From the NCBI GenBank assembly GCA_964390795.1, contig CAYMLQ010000363.1:1-5787 (forward strand): a DNA stretch of 5,787 nucleotides, in the 5' to 3' direction. The position numbers and the translations under genes are program-made. The stretch comes from CAYMLQ01 sp964390795 (GTDB lineage Bacteria > Verrucomicrobiota > Kiritimatiellia > RFP12 > UBA1067). Positions 5,517-5,787 of this stretch are shown here, piece by piece. The notes under the pieces were generated by a model. That model was not told the origin of the DNA and did not search any database. It saw only the letters and a program-made list of their open reading frames with translations. The first letter of the stretch is position 1, and each line of letters opens with the position of its first letter.

Positions 5517-5787
5517 ATGATCGTCACCACCAAAGACCTCTTCCACCAGGCTTACGGCAAGTACGCCATCGGCGCGTACAACATCAACAACCTCGAGCAG
5601 ACGATGGGCCTCTTCAAGGGTAACGTCGACAGTAAGGCTCCCTTCATCGTGCAGCTCTCCAAGGGCGCCCGCACCTACACCCACAAGCTCATGCTCGAGA
5701 CGATGATGACGACCGCCGACAAGATCTTTCCGGACGCCGTCTTCGCGGTGCATCTGGACCACGGCGACGAGGAGACCTGCCTGGACT
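5517..5787 (+). CDS. fba: Class II fructose-bisphosphate aldolase, N-terminal part (3' truncated)
   Basis: From ATG 5517 the frame stays open to the window end, giving 90 residues. It begins MIVTTKDLFHQAYGKYAIGA and contains the class II aldolase landmarks YNINNLEQ (21-28), PFIVQLSKGAR (42-52) and HLDHGD (79-84). In this family the Asp of HLDHG (D81) is the catalytic acid/base and the following His (H82) is a zinc ligand. The downstream zinc ligands and phosphate-binding loops lie beyond the window. The enzyme reversibly splits fructose 1,6-bisphosphate into dihydroxyacetone phosphate and glyceraldehyde 3-phosphate in cytoplasmic glycolysis and gluconeogenesis. A related tagatose-bisphosphate aldolase cannot be excluded from this fragment. 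Codons are strongly biased to C- or G-ending forms (ATC, GTC, ACC, CTC, AAG, AAC), as expected for a highly expressed gene, and it has its own promoter and Shine-Dalgarno. Confidence 0.88.
   Translation, partial: MIVTTKDLFHQAYGKYAIGAYNINNLEQTMGLFKGNVDSKAPFIVQLSKGARTYTHKLMLETMMTTADKIFPDAVFAVHLDHGDEETCLD

Noticed and set aside
5499..5762. Antisense open frame opposite the start of the aldolase
   Set aside because: It is a shadow of the clearly recognised aldolase frame and has no independent support.
1..5787. CRISPR array, tRNA, rRNA, insertion sequence or phage-like genes
   Set aside because: No spaced direct repeats, cloverleaf sequences, transposase motifs or terminal inverted repeats were seen on reading both strands.

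Overview
The window is a visibly GC-rich, densely packed, single-strand stretch of bacterial DNA. All five real genes read on the + strand, and the first and last are cut by the window edges. The gene families point to the Planctomycetes-Verrucomicrobia-Chlamydiae (PVC) group, most likely Kiritimatiellota, Lentisphaerae or Verrucomicrobia. These families are a Gfo/Idh/MocA oxidoreductase, a Tat-exported xylose-isomerase-like TIM barrel, a DUF4091/GH123-like glycoside hydrolase and an NPCBM-bearing exported protein. The exact phylum is an inference. Two of the four visible starts lack a Shine-Dalgarno sequence, which is compatible with translational coupling in these lineages.

Layout: 1-681 is the C-terminal half of a Gfo/Idh/MocA oxidoreductase. 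686-1543 is a Tat-signal sugar isomerase/epimerase-like TIM barrel with an altered metal site. 1555-4035 is a secreted multidomain GH123/DUF4091-type glycoside hydrolase. 4045-5370 is a secreted zinc phospholipase C/P1-nuclease-fold protein with a C-terminal NPCBM domain. Gaps between these four are 4, 11 and 9 bases, so they almost certainly form one operon. 5371-5516 is the only real intergenic region. It holds a 13-bp tandem repeat, a good sigma70-type promoter and a leader with a 7-bp inverted repeat just before the ribosome binding site. 5517-5787 is the start of a class II fructose-bisphosphate aldolase, which looks like a separate, strongly expressed housekeeping unit.

How the genes may work together (inference): three of the four operon proteins carry export signals, and for the oxidoreductase this cannot be seen. 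The glycoside hydrolase would trim glycans outside the cytoplasm, plausibly GalNAc-containing ones. The oxidoreductase and TIM-barrel protein could oxidise and then isomerise or cleave the sugar, as in known 3-keto-glycoside routes. The NPCBM-PLC/nuclease-fold protein could remove phosphoester decorations or cleave a phospholipid or nucleic acid while held on a carbohydrate. The combination resembles a small glycan- or glycolipid-utilisation locus whose substrate is not known.
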